Shown in pieces: positions 50,797 to 59,133 of a DNA stretch of 64,000 nt (the stretch's first letter is position 1; each line of letters begins with the position of its first letter). The DNA is from Halieaceae bacterium UBA5044. GTDB lineage: Bacteria; Pseudomonadota; Gammaproteobacteria; Pseudomonadales; Halieaceae. The position numbers and the translations under genes were made by a program. The notes below the pieces were generated by a model. The model was not told the origin of the DNA. It did no database searches and was given only the letters and a program-made list of their open reading frames with translations. The stretch covers positions 186,001 to 250,000 of the forward strand of contig DIBU01000022.1 in NCBI GenBank assembly GCA_002416125.1, read 5' to 3'.

Positions 50797-51588
50797 ATGG
50801 CATTGAAAGAACCACCACCCTACGTCGCCGGACACAACCTGCTTGCAGGCAAGTCGGTGCTCATCACCGCAGCAGCCGGTGCCGGCATTGGCTTTGCTGC
50901 GGCCACCCGTGCTGCCGAAGAAGGCGCCCGCGCGGTCATGATCAGCGATATTCACGAGGGCCGACTGGCGAAAGCCGTTGAGCAGCTGAAGGCAGACACC
51001 GGCCTGCAGGCCGTGTACGGAAAACTGGCGAATGTGACGGTGGAGAGCGACGTGCAGGCGCTGGTGGATTTCGCCGAAGACACCATGGGTGGCGTTGACG
51101 TCCTCATCAACAACGCAGGTCTGGGCGGCACCCGGCTGCTGGTGGATATGGCGGATGACGAGTGGAGCCGCGTGCTGGATATCACGCTCACCGGTACCAT
51201 GCGCATGACCCGCGCCATGCTGCGCAAAATGCAGCCTCGCGCTGCCGGCGTTATCGTCAACAACGCCTCGGTCCTTGGATGGCGCGCGCAGAAAGAGCAG
51301 TGCCATTATGCCGCCGCCAAAGCCGGGGTCATGGCGCTCACCCGCTGCGCCGCACTGGAAGCGGCGGATCACGGCGTCCGCATCAATGCGGTATCACCCT
51401 CCATCGCCTTCCATGAGTTCCTGAAAAAAACCACGCCGATGGAGCTGCTGGAGGAACTGGCGGCGAAGGAGGCTTTCGGGCGCGCAGCGGAAGTCTGGGA
51501 AGTCGCGAACGTGATGATGTTTCTGGCCTCGGACTATTCGGGGTACATGACCGGGGAGATTGTGTCCTGCTCCAGTCAGCGGGCTTGA
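50797..51588 (+). CDS. ipdF: IpdF, SDR of HIP degradation
   Basis: 263 aa SDR: cofactor motif TAAAGAGIG, NNAGLGG, serine in NNASVLGWRAQ and catalytic YAAAK. The blocks NNASVLGWRAQKEQCHYAA, INAVSPSIA and EAFGRAAEVWEV are characteristic of IpdF. The enzyme interconverts the 5-hydroxy and 5-oxo groups on the indane ring of HIP-derived CoA esters. AAAGGAG precedes the ATG. It is the last gene before a 590-bp repeat-rich gap, so it probably ends the operon that starts at fadD3. Confidence 0.88.
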   Translation: MALKEPPPYVAGHNLLAGKSVLITAAAGAGIGFAAATRAAEEGARAVMISDIHEGRLAKAVEQLKADTGLQAVYGKLANVTVESDVQALVDFAEDTMGGVDVLINNAGLGGTRLLVDMADDEWSRVLDITLTGTMRMTRAMLRKMQPRAAGVIVNNASVLGWRAQKEQCHYAAAKAGVMALTRCAALEAADHGVRINAVSPSIAFHEFLKKTTPMELLEELAAKEAFGRAAEVWEVANVMMFLASDYSGYMTGEIVSCSSQRA

Positions 51589-51639
51589 GGGGGGCGCGTG
51601 ATGGTGGGTTGTGTCGCTGGTTTATGGTGAGGCGTGCCG

Positions 51640-51753
51640 GAGGCCGTAGGGCCGGGGCGCCGGTCGGGACTCGCCGTGAATACGTCCCTGTAGGCTCGAA
51701 GCAAACATCCCTGTTTGCTACGGTCCCGCCCGGCGCTCCGGCCCCACAGCCTC
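51640..51753. repeat. Large imperfect palindrome with nested hairpin
   Basis: Arms of about 31 bp (51640-51670 and 51723-51753) match with a few mismatches; the core GGCGCCGG is well paired. Nested inside, AGCAAAC and GTTTGCT form a second perfect hairpin around 51699-51719. The interval 51672-51698 starts CGCCGTGAATACGTCC, a core shared in opposite orientation with the next element. Probably a non-coding repeat of REP/MITE type. Confidence 0.6.
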
Positions 51754-51852
51754 CTACCGTCCCTGCCAGTTCGTGAGTGTGGTGTTTGGTGGTGTTTTGG
51801 GTTTGTTCAGGCGTACGCATCCGCAGCCTTCCTGTAAGTCAGGAGTGGATGC

Positions 51853-51944
51853 GGGGTTGCCCCTGACAAAACTCTCGCTCGCATGGATGCGAGCGCGAAG
51901 CCCCTATGGATGGGTTCACGGCGTGTTTTGTCTGGGGCAACCCC
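51853..51944. repeat. Second large palindrome with nested hairpin
   Basis: Arms 51853-51872 (GGGGTTGCCCC then GACAAAAC) and 51925-51944 match in 19 of 20 positions. Inside lies a perfect 9-bp hairpin CGCTCGCAT/ATGCGAGCG (51876-51895). On the minus strand 51923-51898 begins CGCCGTGAACCCATCC, related to the core of the first palindrome. Confidence 0.6.
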
Positions 51945-51948
51945 GTAG

Positions 51949-52071
51949 CCACTCCGGAATGAGGCACCACCAGCCACCCCGGATTGAGGCACTACCAGCC
52001 GCTCCGGCTTGAGGCACCGCAACCGCTGCGGATTGAGTCACCACCAGCCCTCCGCTTGAGGCACCATCAGG
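51949..52071. repeat. Five-copy imperfect 25-bp tandem repeat
   Basis: Units begin at 51949, 51974, 51999, 52023 and 52048, with lengths of 25, 25, 24, 25 and about 24 bp. The consensus is roughly CCRCTCCGGATTGAGGCACC followed by ACCAG. Units diverge by 2-6 bases, so the array is not recent. Confidence 0.7.
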
Positions 52072-52178
52072 CGCAACGCGGCAAACACCGGTCGCAAAGC
52101 AATTTCAGGCCCGTCGCAGTACAATCGCCAACTCGACACAACAACGTAACAGTCACAACAGAACCAAGGGAGTACATC

Positions 52179-53381
52179 ATGAGAGATGCAGTCATCGTCA
52201 GCACCGCCAGAACCCCCATCGGCAAGGCCTTTCGCGGCGCCTTCAATGACACTGAAGCACCCGCGCTGGGTGGCCATGTCGTGCGCGCGGCCGTAGCGCG
52301 CGCCGGAATCGACCCCGGCATGGTCGACGACTGCATAATGGGGGCGGCGGCACAGCAGGGTACCCAGGCCTACAACCTCGGCCGGCTCTGTGGCGTGGCG
52401 GGTGGTCTGCCCGACAGCACCGCCGGAATGACCATGGACCGGCAGTGCTCCTCCGGGCTGATGACCATCGCGACAGCGGCGAAGGCCATCATGTGCAATG
52501 AGTACGACGTTGCTGTTGCCGGTGGCCTCGAGTCCATTTCCCTGGTGCAGAACAAGCACAAGAACAGCTACCGGAATGTGTCCCAAACGGTGCTGGAAGT
52601 ATCGCCCAAGGCCTACATCCAGATGATTGAAACAGCGGAGATCGTTTCCGAACGCTACGGCGTCTCTCGTGAAGCACAGGACGAGTATTCCTTCCAGAGC
52701 CAGATGCGCACCGCGGCGGCGCAGAAAGCCGGGCTGTTCGACGCCGAGATCGTGCCCATGGCATCGACCAAGGCGGTGTTCAACAAGGAAACCAAAGAGA
52801 CCACCTTTGAGGCGGTAACCCTGGAAAAGGATGAAGGCAACCGTCCTTCCACCACGCTGGAGAGCCTCAACGCCCTGGAGCCCGTGTTCAAGGACGGGCA
52901 GTTTGTGAAGGAGGGCCGCTTTATCACGGCGGGCAACGCCTCACAGCTGTCGGACGGCGCCTCTGCGTGTGTCCTCATGGATGGCGCGCTGGCGAGCAAG
53001 CAGGGTCTGCAACCGCTGGGGATCTATCGTGGCCTGGCGGTGGCGGGCTGCGGCCCGGATGAGATGGGCATCGGTCCGGTGTTCGCCATTCCCAAGCTTC
53101 TGCAGCGCCACGGTCTGAAAATGGACGATATCGGCCTGTGGGAGCTGAACGAGGCCTTCGCCTGTCAGGTGCTGTATTGCCGCGACAAACTGGGTATCGA
53201 TAACGACCGGTTGAACGTCAATGGTGGCGCCATTTCCATCGGTCACCCCTTCGGCATGAGCGGCGCGCGGATGGTCGGGCACGCCCTCATCGAGGGCAAG
53301 CGCCGTGGCGTGAAATATGTGGTGATCACCATGTGTATTGGTGGCGGCATGGGCGCCGCCGGGCTGTTTGAGGTCGCCTGA
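52179..53381 (+). CDS. Acetyl-CoA C-acyltransferase (thiolase)
   Basis: 400 aa. The nucleophile is C90 in MDRQCSSGLM; ELNEAFACQ, GGAISIGHPFGMSGAR and MCIGGGMGAAGLFE complete the active site. It differs from the FadA6 and FadA5 groups and resembles general degradative or beta-ketoadipyl-type thiolases. The start ATG 52179 has AGGGAG eight bases upstream; the longer open frame runs through the tandem repeats. It is separated from the HIP operon by 590 bp and probably has its own promoter. It may finish MOODA-CoA beta-oxidation or serve general fatty-acid catabolism. Confidence 0.88.
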   Translation: MRDAVIVSTARTPIGKAFRGAFNDTEAPALGGHVVRAAVARAGIDPGMVDDCIMGAAAQQGTQAYNLGRLCGVAGGLPDSTAGMTMDRQCSSGLMTIATAAKAIMCNEYDVAVAGGLESISLVQNKHKNSYRNVSQTVLEVSPKAYIQMIETAEIVSERYGVSREAQDEYSFQSQMRTAAAQKAGLFDAEIVPMASTKAVFNKETKETTFEAVTLEKDEGNRPSTTLESLNALEPVFKDGQFVKEGRFITAGNASQLSDGASACVLMDGALASKQGLQPLGIYRGLAVAGCGPDEMGIGPVFAIPKLLQRHGLKMDDIGLWELNEAFACQVLYCRDKLGIDNDRLNVNGGAISIGHPFGMSGARMVGHALIEGKRRGVKYVVITMCIGGGMGAAGLFEVA

Positions 53382-53396
53382 TCCACACCGGGCCTG

Positions 53397-53405
53397 TGCT
53401 ACAAT
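53397..53405 (+). promoter_or_regulatory. Extended -10 promoter element of the type II secretion operon
   Basis: TGC-TACAAT lies about 70 bp before the gspE ATG. The -10 matches consensus in five of six bases and has the TGn extension; no clear -35 is visible. Confidence 0.45.
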
Positions 53406-53474
53406 CCGGCGCTTGATGGAAGCAGATGGTGGTCTCAACCGTCTGTCATAAATGAAGGCAAGCGGCGGTAGAGC

Positions 53475-55199
53475 ATGATCAGGATTGGTGAGCTGCTGGT
53501 CCAGCAGGGCAAGATATCGGAGCGCGATGTCGAACGCACCCTGTTGGCCCAGAGCGAAATGGGCGATCGCTTCGGCCAGGTGCTGGTCAAGCTTGGCCTG
53601 GTATCAGAGCTGGATGTGGCGGTGGCGCTGAGCGAACAGCTCGGTATTCCGCTTCACCCGGCTACCGAATACCCCCAGGAACCGGTGCCGCTGGAGGGCG
53701 TGGCCCAGGAGTTCCTTGTCAACAACCTCGTTGTGCCGGTGGCCGCCGATGCCGACGGTGTCTGTTTTGCTGCGGCCGTACCACAGGACCCTTTTCTCGC
53801 CAAGGCGCTGTCCATGGCGCTGGACCGTCCCGTGCGCATCGTTCTGGGGCTGGAAAGTGACATCGCGAGGGCCCAGCAACTGCGCCTGCAGGGCAGTGAG
53901 GACGCCGACGAGGAGGGTGCCCTCGGTGACCAGTTCGCCGGCCAGTCCGACGACGACTTTATCGAGCATCTGCGCGACCTCGCCAGCGAGGCCCCGGTCA
54001 TTCGCCTGGTCAATCAGCTGATTCACCGCGCCGTGGATATGGGCGCCTCCGACATTCACATAGAACCCTTTGAAGACGGGCTGCAGCTGCGCTACCGGGT
54101 CGACGGGGTGTTGCAGGAACACACCGACACGCCCACGGCGGGATTGGGGCAGGCCATCGCATCGCGCATCAAGCTGCTGGCGCAGATGAACATCGCCGAA
54201 CGTCGGCTGCCCCAGGACGGGCGCATCATGATCCGTGTGAAGGGCCACGAGCTGGACCTGCGTGTGTCCACCATCCCCACGGTGCACGGTGAAAGCATCG
54301 TGATGCGCGTGCTGGATCGGGGCAATATCCGCCTCAGCCTGAGTGACATGGGCTTCAGTGCCGATACTCTCGAGCGCTACCGCAAACTGCTGGCCAGCCC
54401 CCACGGGGTACTGCTGGTCACGGGCCCTACCGGTTCCGGTAAAACCACCACCCTCTATGCCTCGCTGGCGTCGCTGGACTCAGAGCGTCTGAAAATCATC
54501 ACGGTGGAAGATCCTGTTGAATACCAGCTGCAGGGCGTGAACCAGATTCAGGTGCAGGCCCAGATCGAGCTCAACTTCGCGCGCGCGCTGCGCGCGATCC
54601 TGCGCCAGGATCCCGATATCATCATGATTGGTGAGATGCGCGATACCGAGACTGCACAGATTGGGGTGCAGTCGGCGCTTACCGGCCACCTGGTGCTTTC
54701 CACGCTGCACACCAATACGGCCGCCGGGGCCATCACCCGGCTGGAGGATATGGGCGTGGAGCGCTACCTGATCACGTCTGCGGTGAACGGTGTACTGGCA
54801 CAACGTCTGGTGCGCACACTCTGCACGCACTGCAAGGTCCCGGTGGAATTAACGGCCAGCGCGGTGCAACGCTACGGCCTTGCACCGTTCATCAGCCAGC
54901 AACAGGCCACCACCGTGTATCAGGCCCGGGGCTGCGACCACTGCCTGCAGACCGGTTACGCCGGGCGCACGGCGATTCACGAACTGTTCTGCCTCGACGA
55001 GGAGATTCATCGCGTCATTATGTCGGGTGCCGACGCCACCCTGCTGCACGCGGCGGCCCGGCGGCAGGGCATGATCACCCTGTACGAAGACGGGCTGCGC
55101 AAGGTGGTGCGTGGCGAGACCTCGCTGGAGGAGGTCATGCGGGTCACGCAGGACCAGAGCGAAGCCGGGGCTTCCGCGACCGGCGCGGATGCCGCCTGA
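53475..55199 (+). CDS. gspE: Type II secretion ATPase GspE
   Basis: 574 aa. The N-terminal MshEN-like domain (about 1-140) binds GspL or c-di-GMP in relatives. The ATPase has Walker A GPTGSGKT with K323, the Asp box, Walker B LRQDPDIIMIGEMRD and the His box HTNTAAGAITRL. The zinc subdomain is CTHC near residue 453 with a second pair CDHC about 38 residues later. It powers pseudopilus assembly. First gene of an operon ordered as in Xanthomonas xps. Confidence 0.95.
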   Translation: MIRIGELLVQQGKISERDVERTLLAQSEMGDRFGQVLVKLGLVSELDVAVALSEQLGIPLHPATEYPQEPVPLEGVAQEFLVNNLVVPVAADADGVCFAAAVPQDPFLAKALSMALDRPVRIVLGLESDIARAQQLRLQGSEDADEEGALGDQFAGQSDDDFIEHLRDLASEAPVIRLVNQLIHRAVDMGASDIHIEPFEDGLQLRYRVDGVLQEHTDTPTAGLGQAIASRIKLLAQMNIAERRLPQDGRIMIRVKGHELDLRVSTIPTVHGESIVMRVLDRGNIRLSLSDMGFSADTLERYRKLLASPHGVLLVTGPTGSGKTTTLYASLASLDSERLKIITVEDPVEYQLQGVNQIQVQAQIELNFARALRAILRQDPDIIMIGEMRDTETAQIGVQSALTGHLVLSTLHTNTAAGAITRLEDMGVERYLITSAVNGVLAQRLVRTLCTHCKVPVELTASAVQRYGLAPFISQQQATTVYQARGCDHCLQTGYAGRTAIHELFCLDEEIHRVIMSGADATLLHAAARRQGMITLYEDGLRKVVRGETSLEEVMRVTQDQSEAGASATGADAA

Positions 55200-55224
55200 G
55201 CGGCTGTCGGGTGCGAGGCTAGGC

Positions 55225-56427
55225 ATGGCGCATTTCAGCTACAGGGCCATCGGGCGCGACGGTAAACCGCTGGACGGCACGCTGGAGGCGGAGGGCCTGG
55301 ACGTGGCCTCCCGGCTGTTGCGCGCCCAGGGGCTGACCCTGCTGGCACTTGAAGAGGGCCAGGGGAAAACGAATCAGCCCGCGGCGAGCAAACCGGTCAA
55401 GCGTGACGACGTATTGTCGACCACCAGTGAACTGGCCGTCCTGCTGCGTGCCGGCCTGCCGCTGGACCGGGCATTGAAGGTGCTCATCGATATGGCTTCG
55501 GAGCCCGCACTGGAAGCGCTGTTGCAGGACCTGCTGCGCGAGGTGAAGGCGGGCAAGGCGCTGAGTCAGGCGCTGCTGCCCCACCAGGCAGTATTCGGCA
55601 ACTTCTACATCAATATGGTGCGTTCCGGGGAGGCCAGCGGCCAGCTCTCGGCGGTCCTGGACCGTCTGGTCGAGTATCTGCAGAATGCCAAGGCCAACCG
55701 CGACAATGTGGTATCGGCGCTGATCTACCCGGCGATTCTGCTGGTGGTCGCCGTGCTGTCCATCGTGCTCATGCTGGGTTTTGTAGTGCCCCAGTTTGAA
55801 ACCCTGTTCGAGGACATGGGCGAGGCGCTGCCGCCGCTCACGGCGCTGGTGGTGGGCGCCGCGGATTTCATCGCGGGCTACGGCTGGTTGCTGCTGCTGC
55901 TCGCTCTGGGGGTCGGCTGGTGGGTGCGCAACTGGCTGGCGACCGAAGCGGGGCAGGCGAGCAAGGATGCGCGACTGCTGAAAATGCCCGTGGTGGGCGG
56001 GATACTGTTCCAGTTTGAAGTGTCCAAGTTTGCCCGCACGGTGGGCACCCTGTTGGGCAACGGCGTGTCCCTGCTCAAGGCGATATCCATCGCGATCGAT
56101 ACGGTGGATAACCGCGTGGTCAAGCAGGCGCTGCAGGTGCTGCCGCCGGCTGTAAAGTCCGGCAAGCGTATGTCGGTGGCGCTGGAGGAAACCGGGCTGT
56201 TTACCCCCATGGTTGTTCAGATGACCCGCGTCGGCGAGGAGTCGGGGCGCCTTGACGCGATGATGCTGGAACTGGCGCGGGTATTTGATGGTCACGTACA
56301 GGCGGGGGTGAAGCGCGGCCTGACCCTGCTGGAGCCGGTGCTGATTCTGGGCATGGGCGCCATTATTGCCGTCATCATCATTGCGATTTTGCTGGGTATT
56401 CTGTCGGTTAACGACCTCGCGCTGTAA
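55225..56427 (+). CDS. gspF: Type II secretion inner-membrane platform protein GspF
   Basis: 400 aa, the usual GspF size, with two T2SF domains (about 65-190 and 270-395) and three transmembrane helices. Family motifs include LAVLLRAGLPLDRAL in the first domain and KFARTVGTLLGNGVSLL plus MTRVGEESGRLDAML in the second. The frame is open from 55111 inside gspE, but MAHFSYRAIGRDG is the canonical GspF start, at ATG 55225. Confidence 0.95.
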   Translation: MAHFSYRAIGRDGKPLDGTLEAEGLDVASRLLRAQGLTLLALEEGQGKTNQPAASKPVKRDDVLSTTSELAVLLRAGLPLDRALKVLIDMASEPALEALLQDLLREVKAGKALSQALLPHQAVFGNFYINMVRSGEASGQLSAVLDRLVEYLQNAKANRDNVVSALIYPAILLVVAVLSIVLMLGFVVPQFETLFEDMGEALPPLTALVVGAADFIAGYGWLLLLLALGVGWWVRNWLATEAGQASKDARLLKMPVVGGILFQFEVSKFARTVGTLLGNGVSLLKAISIAIDTVDNRVVKQALQVLPPAVKSGKRMSVALEETGLFTPMVVQMTRVGEESGRLDAMMLELARVFDGHVQAGVKRGLTLLEPVLILGMGAIIAVIIIAILLGILSVNDLAL

Positions 56428-56485
56428 GTGGCGCCGGATGTGCCCCGCATCGCTCACTATTCATTCTGTTAACGAGGACAAGCAC

Positions 56486-56920
56486 ATGATTTCACGACGC
56501 AGCCGCGGCACACGGCGCACTTCAGCCGGTTTCACGCTCATGGAGCTGCTCGTCGTGCTGGCGATTCTGGGGCTGCTGATGAGCCTGGTGGGCCCGAGGG
56601 TATTGAATCAGCTGGGTGGCGCCAAAACCAAAACGGCCGCCATTCAGATCAAGGACCTCGAGCAGTCGCTCGAAATGTACAAGCTGGACGTGGGGCGCTT
56701 TCCCTCAACCAGTGAGGGGCTTGAGGCGCTGGTCAGCAAGCCGGCCAGTGCCGCCGGCTGGAACGGGCCCTACCTGAAATCGGCGGTGCCGCTGGACCCG
56801 TGGAACCGGGAATACCAGTACAAATCACCGGGCGAGCATGGCGAGGTCGATATTTTCACCTACGGTCAGAACGGCACGCCGGGTGGTGACGGCGAAGACC
56901 AGGATGTGGGCAACTGGTAG
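56486..56920 (+). CDS. gspG: Major pseudopilin GspG
   Basis: 144 aa. The prepilin peptidase site is AG|FTLMELLVVLAILG with Glu at +5. Conserved GspG features are IKDLEQSLEMYKLDVGRFPSTSEGL and the C-terminal calcium loop region around GTPGGDGEDQDVGNW. It forms the pseudopilus piston. ATG 56486 gives a 15-residue basic leader; it follows an ACGAGGACA ribosome site. Confidence 0.95.
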   Translation: MISRRSRGTRRTSAGFTLMELLVVLAILGLLMSLVGPRVLNQLGGAKTKTAAIQIKDLEQSLEMYKLDVGRFPSTSEGLEALVSKPASAAGWNGPYLKSAVPLDPWNREYQYKSPGEHGEVDIFTYGQNGTPGGDGEDQDVGNW

Positions 56921-56927
56921 CGCCACC

Positions 56928-57401
56928 GTGAGCCGCTGCGCTGCCCGCCTGCGTTCGCGACGTATCAGCGGGTTTTCTCTGCTGGAACTGATGGCGGCGC
57001 TGGCCATCGCCGGCCTGGTGATGGCGCTGGCGGTGCCCTCCACCCTGCGCATGTACGACAACATTCGCTACCGGCAGGCGGTGCGCGACGTTGTTACCCT
57101 GTTCGCCAGTGCGCGCTACGAAGCGCTGCACAGTGGGCGGACGCAAACGGTGGAGGTTGATCCCGAGGAGCGCAGCGTGCGCTTCGCGAATACTGTGGAA
57201 GTGCTGCCGGGGAGCGTGGCCATGACCGTGCACTCCGCCAGCGAGCTGAACCGCGGCGGCGTTGGCGTGATTCGTTTCTACGCCGAGGGCGGTGCCAGCG
57301 GTGGCGGTGTCGACATTGAATCAGCAACCGGTGCCGGCGTCAGTATCACGGTGGACTGGCTGCTGGGTTCGGTGACGCAGGAAAGCTATGCGGTACGTTA
57401 G
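56928..57401 (+). CDS. gspH: Minor pseudopilin GspH
   Basis: 157 aa. The cleavage site SG|FSLLELMAALAIAGL is followed by a GspH-type beta domain. No ATG gives a short leader: GTG 56928, 7 bp after the gspG stop, gives a 16-residue leader, and an in-frame ATG at 56904 inside gspG would give a 24-residue one. Leader length favours GTG, but neither has a strong ribosome site. The end overlaps gspI by 14 bp. Confidence 0.85.
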   Translation: MSRCAARLRSRRISGFSLLELMAALAIAGLVMALAVPSTLRMYDNIRYRQAVRDVVTLFASARYEALHSGRTQTVEVDPEERSVRFANTVEVLPGSVAMTVHSASELNRGGVGVIRFYAEGGASGGGVDIESATGAGVSITVDWLLGSVTQESYAVR

Positions 57402-57777
57402 ACGGGGGCAGGGGTTCTCCCTGCTGGAAATGCTCGTCGCCCTGGCCATTCTGGCGCTGTCACTGGGCGCGCTGTACCAGGCCACCAGCGGTGCTACCCG
57501 CAACGCGCGCTCTGCGGAGAAGTATGCCTACGGCGTAGAGCTGGCACGCTCACTGGTCGCTGAGTATGCGCAGGTGCCCGCCAGCGGCCTGAGCACCCAG
57601 GGCGAGACAGCGGGGGGCTTTCTCTGGCGCGTACAGGCTCGCCCGGCGCAGGCCGGTAGCGGCAGCCTGCCTCCCGGTGCGGTGCAGGATATCGAGGTCG
57701 CCGTGAGTTGGACCGACGGGCCCAAGGCGCGCCGGGTGCTGCTGAACTCCGTGGTCGCCGGGGTAGACCGTCAGTGA
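57388..57777 (+). CDS. gspI: Minor pseudopilin GspI
   Basis: 129 aa. A very short basic leader (MRYVRRGQG) precedes FSLLEMLVALAILALSLGALYQ. The remainder is a small GspI-type domain (ELARSLVAEYA). GspI nucleates the pseudopilus tip with GspJ and GspK. It overlaps both neighbours: gspH by 14 bp and gspJ by 4 bp. Confidence 0.92.
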   Translation: MRYVRRGQGFSLLEMLVALAILALSLGALYQATSGATRNARSAEKYAYGVELARSLVAEYAQVPASGLSTQGETAGGFLWRVQARPAQAGSGSLPPGAVQDIEVAVSWTDGPKARRVLLNSVVAGVDRQ

Positions 57778-58373
57778 GCGTGCTGCGTCGCGAAGCGGGC
57801 TTCACCCTGGTTGAGGTGGTGGTGGCGCTGTCGGTGCTGTCACTGATCATGCTGGCGACGGTGACTGCACTGCGCACCTTCGCCAACACGCAGCAGTCGC
57901 TGGACCGCATGATGGGCCGCGTCGACGAAGTGCGCACGGTCAGCAGCCTGCTGCGGGACCTGGTGGACAGTGCGGCCCTCGGTGCCGACGGTGGCGAGGG
58001 TCTCACGCTGGGTGGTGGTGCGCGGGACGCAGCGTATTTCTCGGGTACGGACGGCGTGCTCATGTTCAAGGCAAACATCCTCTTCGGTGAGCGCTTCGGC
58101 GGCCAGTACGTACTGCGCTTCAGTCGCGAGGAGGACGCGCTGGTGATGCGCTGGCACACCGCCAAGGGTGATGCGCGGGCGATTGACTGGGCGCAGGCGC
58201 CGTTCCGCAGGCTGGTGGCGCAGGTCGATCTGTTTGAGGTGGCCTACCGTGCGGTCCCCGGCGCGGACTGGGTGCCGGAGTGGCGTAACGGCGGCGTACC
58301 GGTGGCACTGCGGCTGCGCCTGCGCGCTGCAGGGCGCTTCTGGCCGGAGCTGATCATGCCGGTGCCTCGCTGA
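57774..58373 (+). CDS. gspJ: Minor pseudopilin GspJ
   Basis: 199 aa from GTG 57774, which overlaps the gspI stop (GTGA). The leader VSVLRREAG precedes FTLVEVVVALSVLSLIML with Glu at +5. Glycine-rich and beta-rich sequence follows, ending in LRLRAAGRFWPELIMPVPR, as usual for GspJ. The frame upstream of the GTG lies inside gspI. Confidence 0.9.
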   Translation: MSVLRREAGFTLVEVVVALSVLSLIMLATVTALRTFANTQQSLDRMMGRVDEVRTVSSLLRDLVDSAALGADGGEGLTLGGGARDAAYFSGTDGVLMFKANILFGERFGGQYVLRFSREEDALVMRWHTAKGDARAIDWAQAPFRRLVAQVDLFEVAYRAVPGADWVPEWRNGGVPVALRLRLRAAGRFWPELIMPVPR

Positions 58374-59128
58374 TGTCGCTCGCGCCTGGGGAATATTCAC
58401 CGCCGCTGATCCGTCAAGCGAGGAGTCAGGGCGGAGTCGCCCTGGCGATGGTGGTGTGGTTTGTCGCGGCCATGTCACTGCTGGTGGTCGGCATCGTGTC
58501 CGAAGTGCGCGTCGACACGCGCATGGCGCAGACGCACATTGCGCGCGCCAAGGCGATGGCGGCGGGCGACGGCGCGATTCATCTGCTGCTGTCACGTCAG
58601 GCGCTGCTGCGGGAGGCTCAGGGCACCCCTGGCGGTACCGGCCCGGAGCCAGTGCTGGAAGCGGGCTTCATGCTCGGTGAGCAGCCGGTGCAGGTGCGTA
58701 TGGTGCCGGTCTCACGGTTGCTGGATATGCGCAGCGCACCGGCCGAGCAGCTGATGAACCTGTTTGCCGGGCCCGGCGCGCTGCAGCGTGAAGATGCCCA
58801 ACGACTGGCCACTGCTGTGGTACAGTTGCGCGGTGGCGGGGTTGCGCGGTTCGCTGCGGGTTCCAAGCCGCTTGCGGTGGAAGACTGGTTGCAGGTGCCG
58901 GGGTTTGACCGCGCACTGCTGGATGCTGTTCGGGACCACCTGCGCATGGACGCTGAAGCCGCATACCGGCTGGACGCCGTAATGGAATACGATGGCCGGC
59001 GCTGGTTGCGCAGGCGTTGGGTAACACTGCAGGGCGGTTCGGACGCGAGCGGTTTTCCCTGGCGAGTAACACGAACCGAGGCGCCGAGGGTGCTTGACGA
59101 CAGAATCAAAACAGCTGGGGCACGCTAG
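58373..59128 (+). CDS. gspK: Minor pseudopilin GspK, short form
   Basis: 251 aa, shorter than the roughly 320 aa of E. coli GspK. The hydrophobic segment after GG|VALAMVVWFVAAMSLLV lacks the +5 glutamate, as expected for GspK. A helical insert (about 130-200) has the SAM-like helix-hairpin region (VEDWLQVPGFDRALLDAVRDHL). It caps the pseudopilus tip. ATG 58373 shares a base with the gspJ stop (TGATG). Confidence 0.85.
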   Translation: MSLAPGEYSPPLIRQARSQGGVALAMVVWFVAAMSLLVVGIVSEVRVDTRMAQTHIARAKAMAAGDGAIHLLLSRQALLREAQGTPGGTGPEPVLEAGFMLGEQPVQVRMVPVSRLLDMRSAPAEQLMNLFAGPGALQREDAQRLATAVVQLRGGGVARFAAGSKPLAVEDWLQVPGFDRALLDAVRDHLRMDAEAAYRLDAVMEYDGRRWLRRRWVTLQGGSDASGFPWRVTRTEAPRVLDDRIKTAGAR

Positions 59129-59133
59129 GCGCT

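Larger units (their letters stand above)
51589..52178. other. Gene-free, repeat-rich region between ipdF and a thiolase
   Basis: 590 bp without a credible gene. It holds two large inverted repeats (51640-51753 and 51853-51944), a five-copy 25-bp tandem repeat (51949-52071) and, close to the thiolase, TACAAT at 52120-52125, a possible -10 box. Short open frames here run through the repeats and have no ribosome sites or family resemblance. Confidence 0.7.

Noticed and set aside
51807..52022. Short open frames within the repeat region
   Set aside because: They are composed of the palindromes and tandem repeats and have no ribosome site.
51640..52071. CRISPR array
   Set aside because: The tandem units are contiguous without spacers and diverge from one another, and no cas genes are present.
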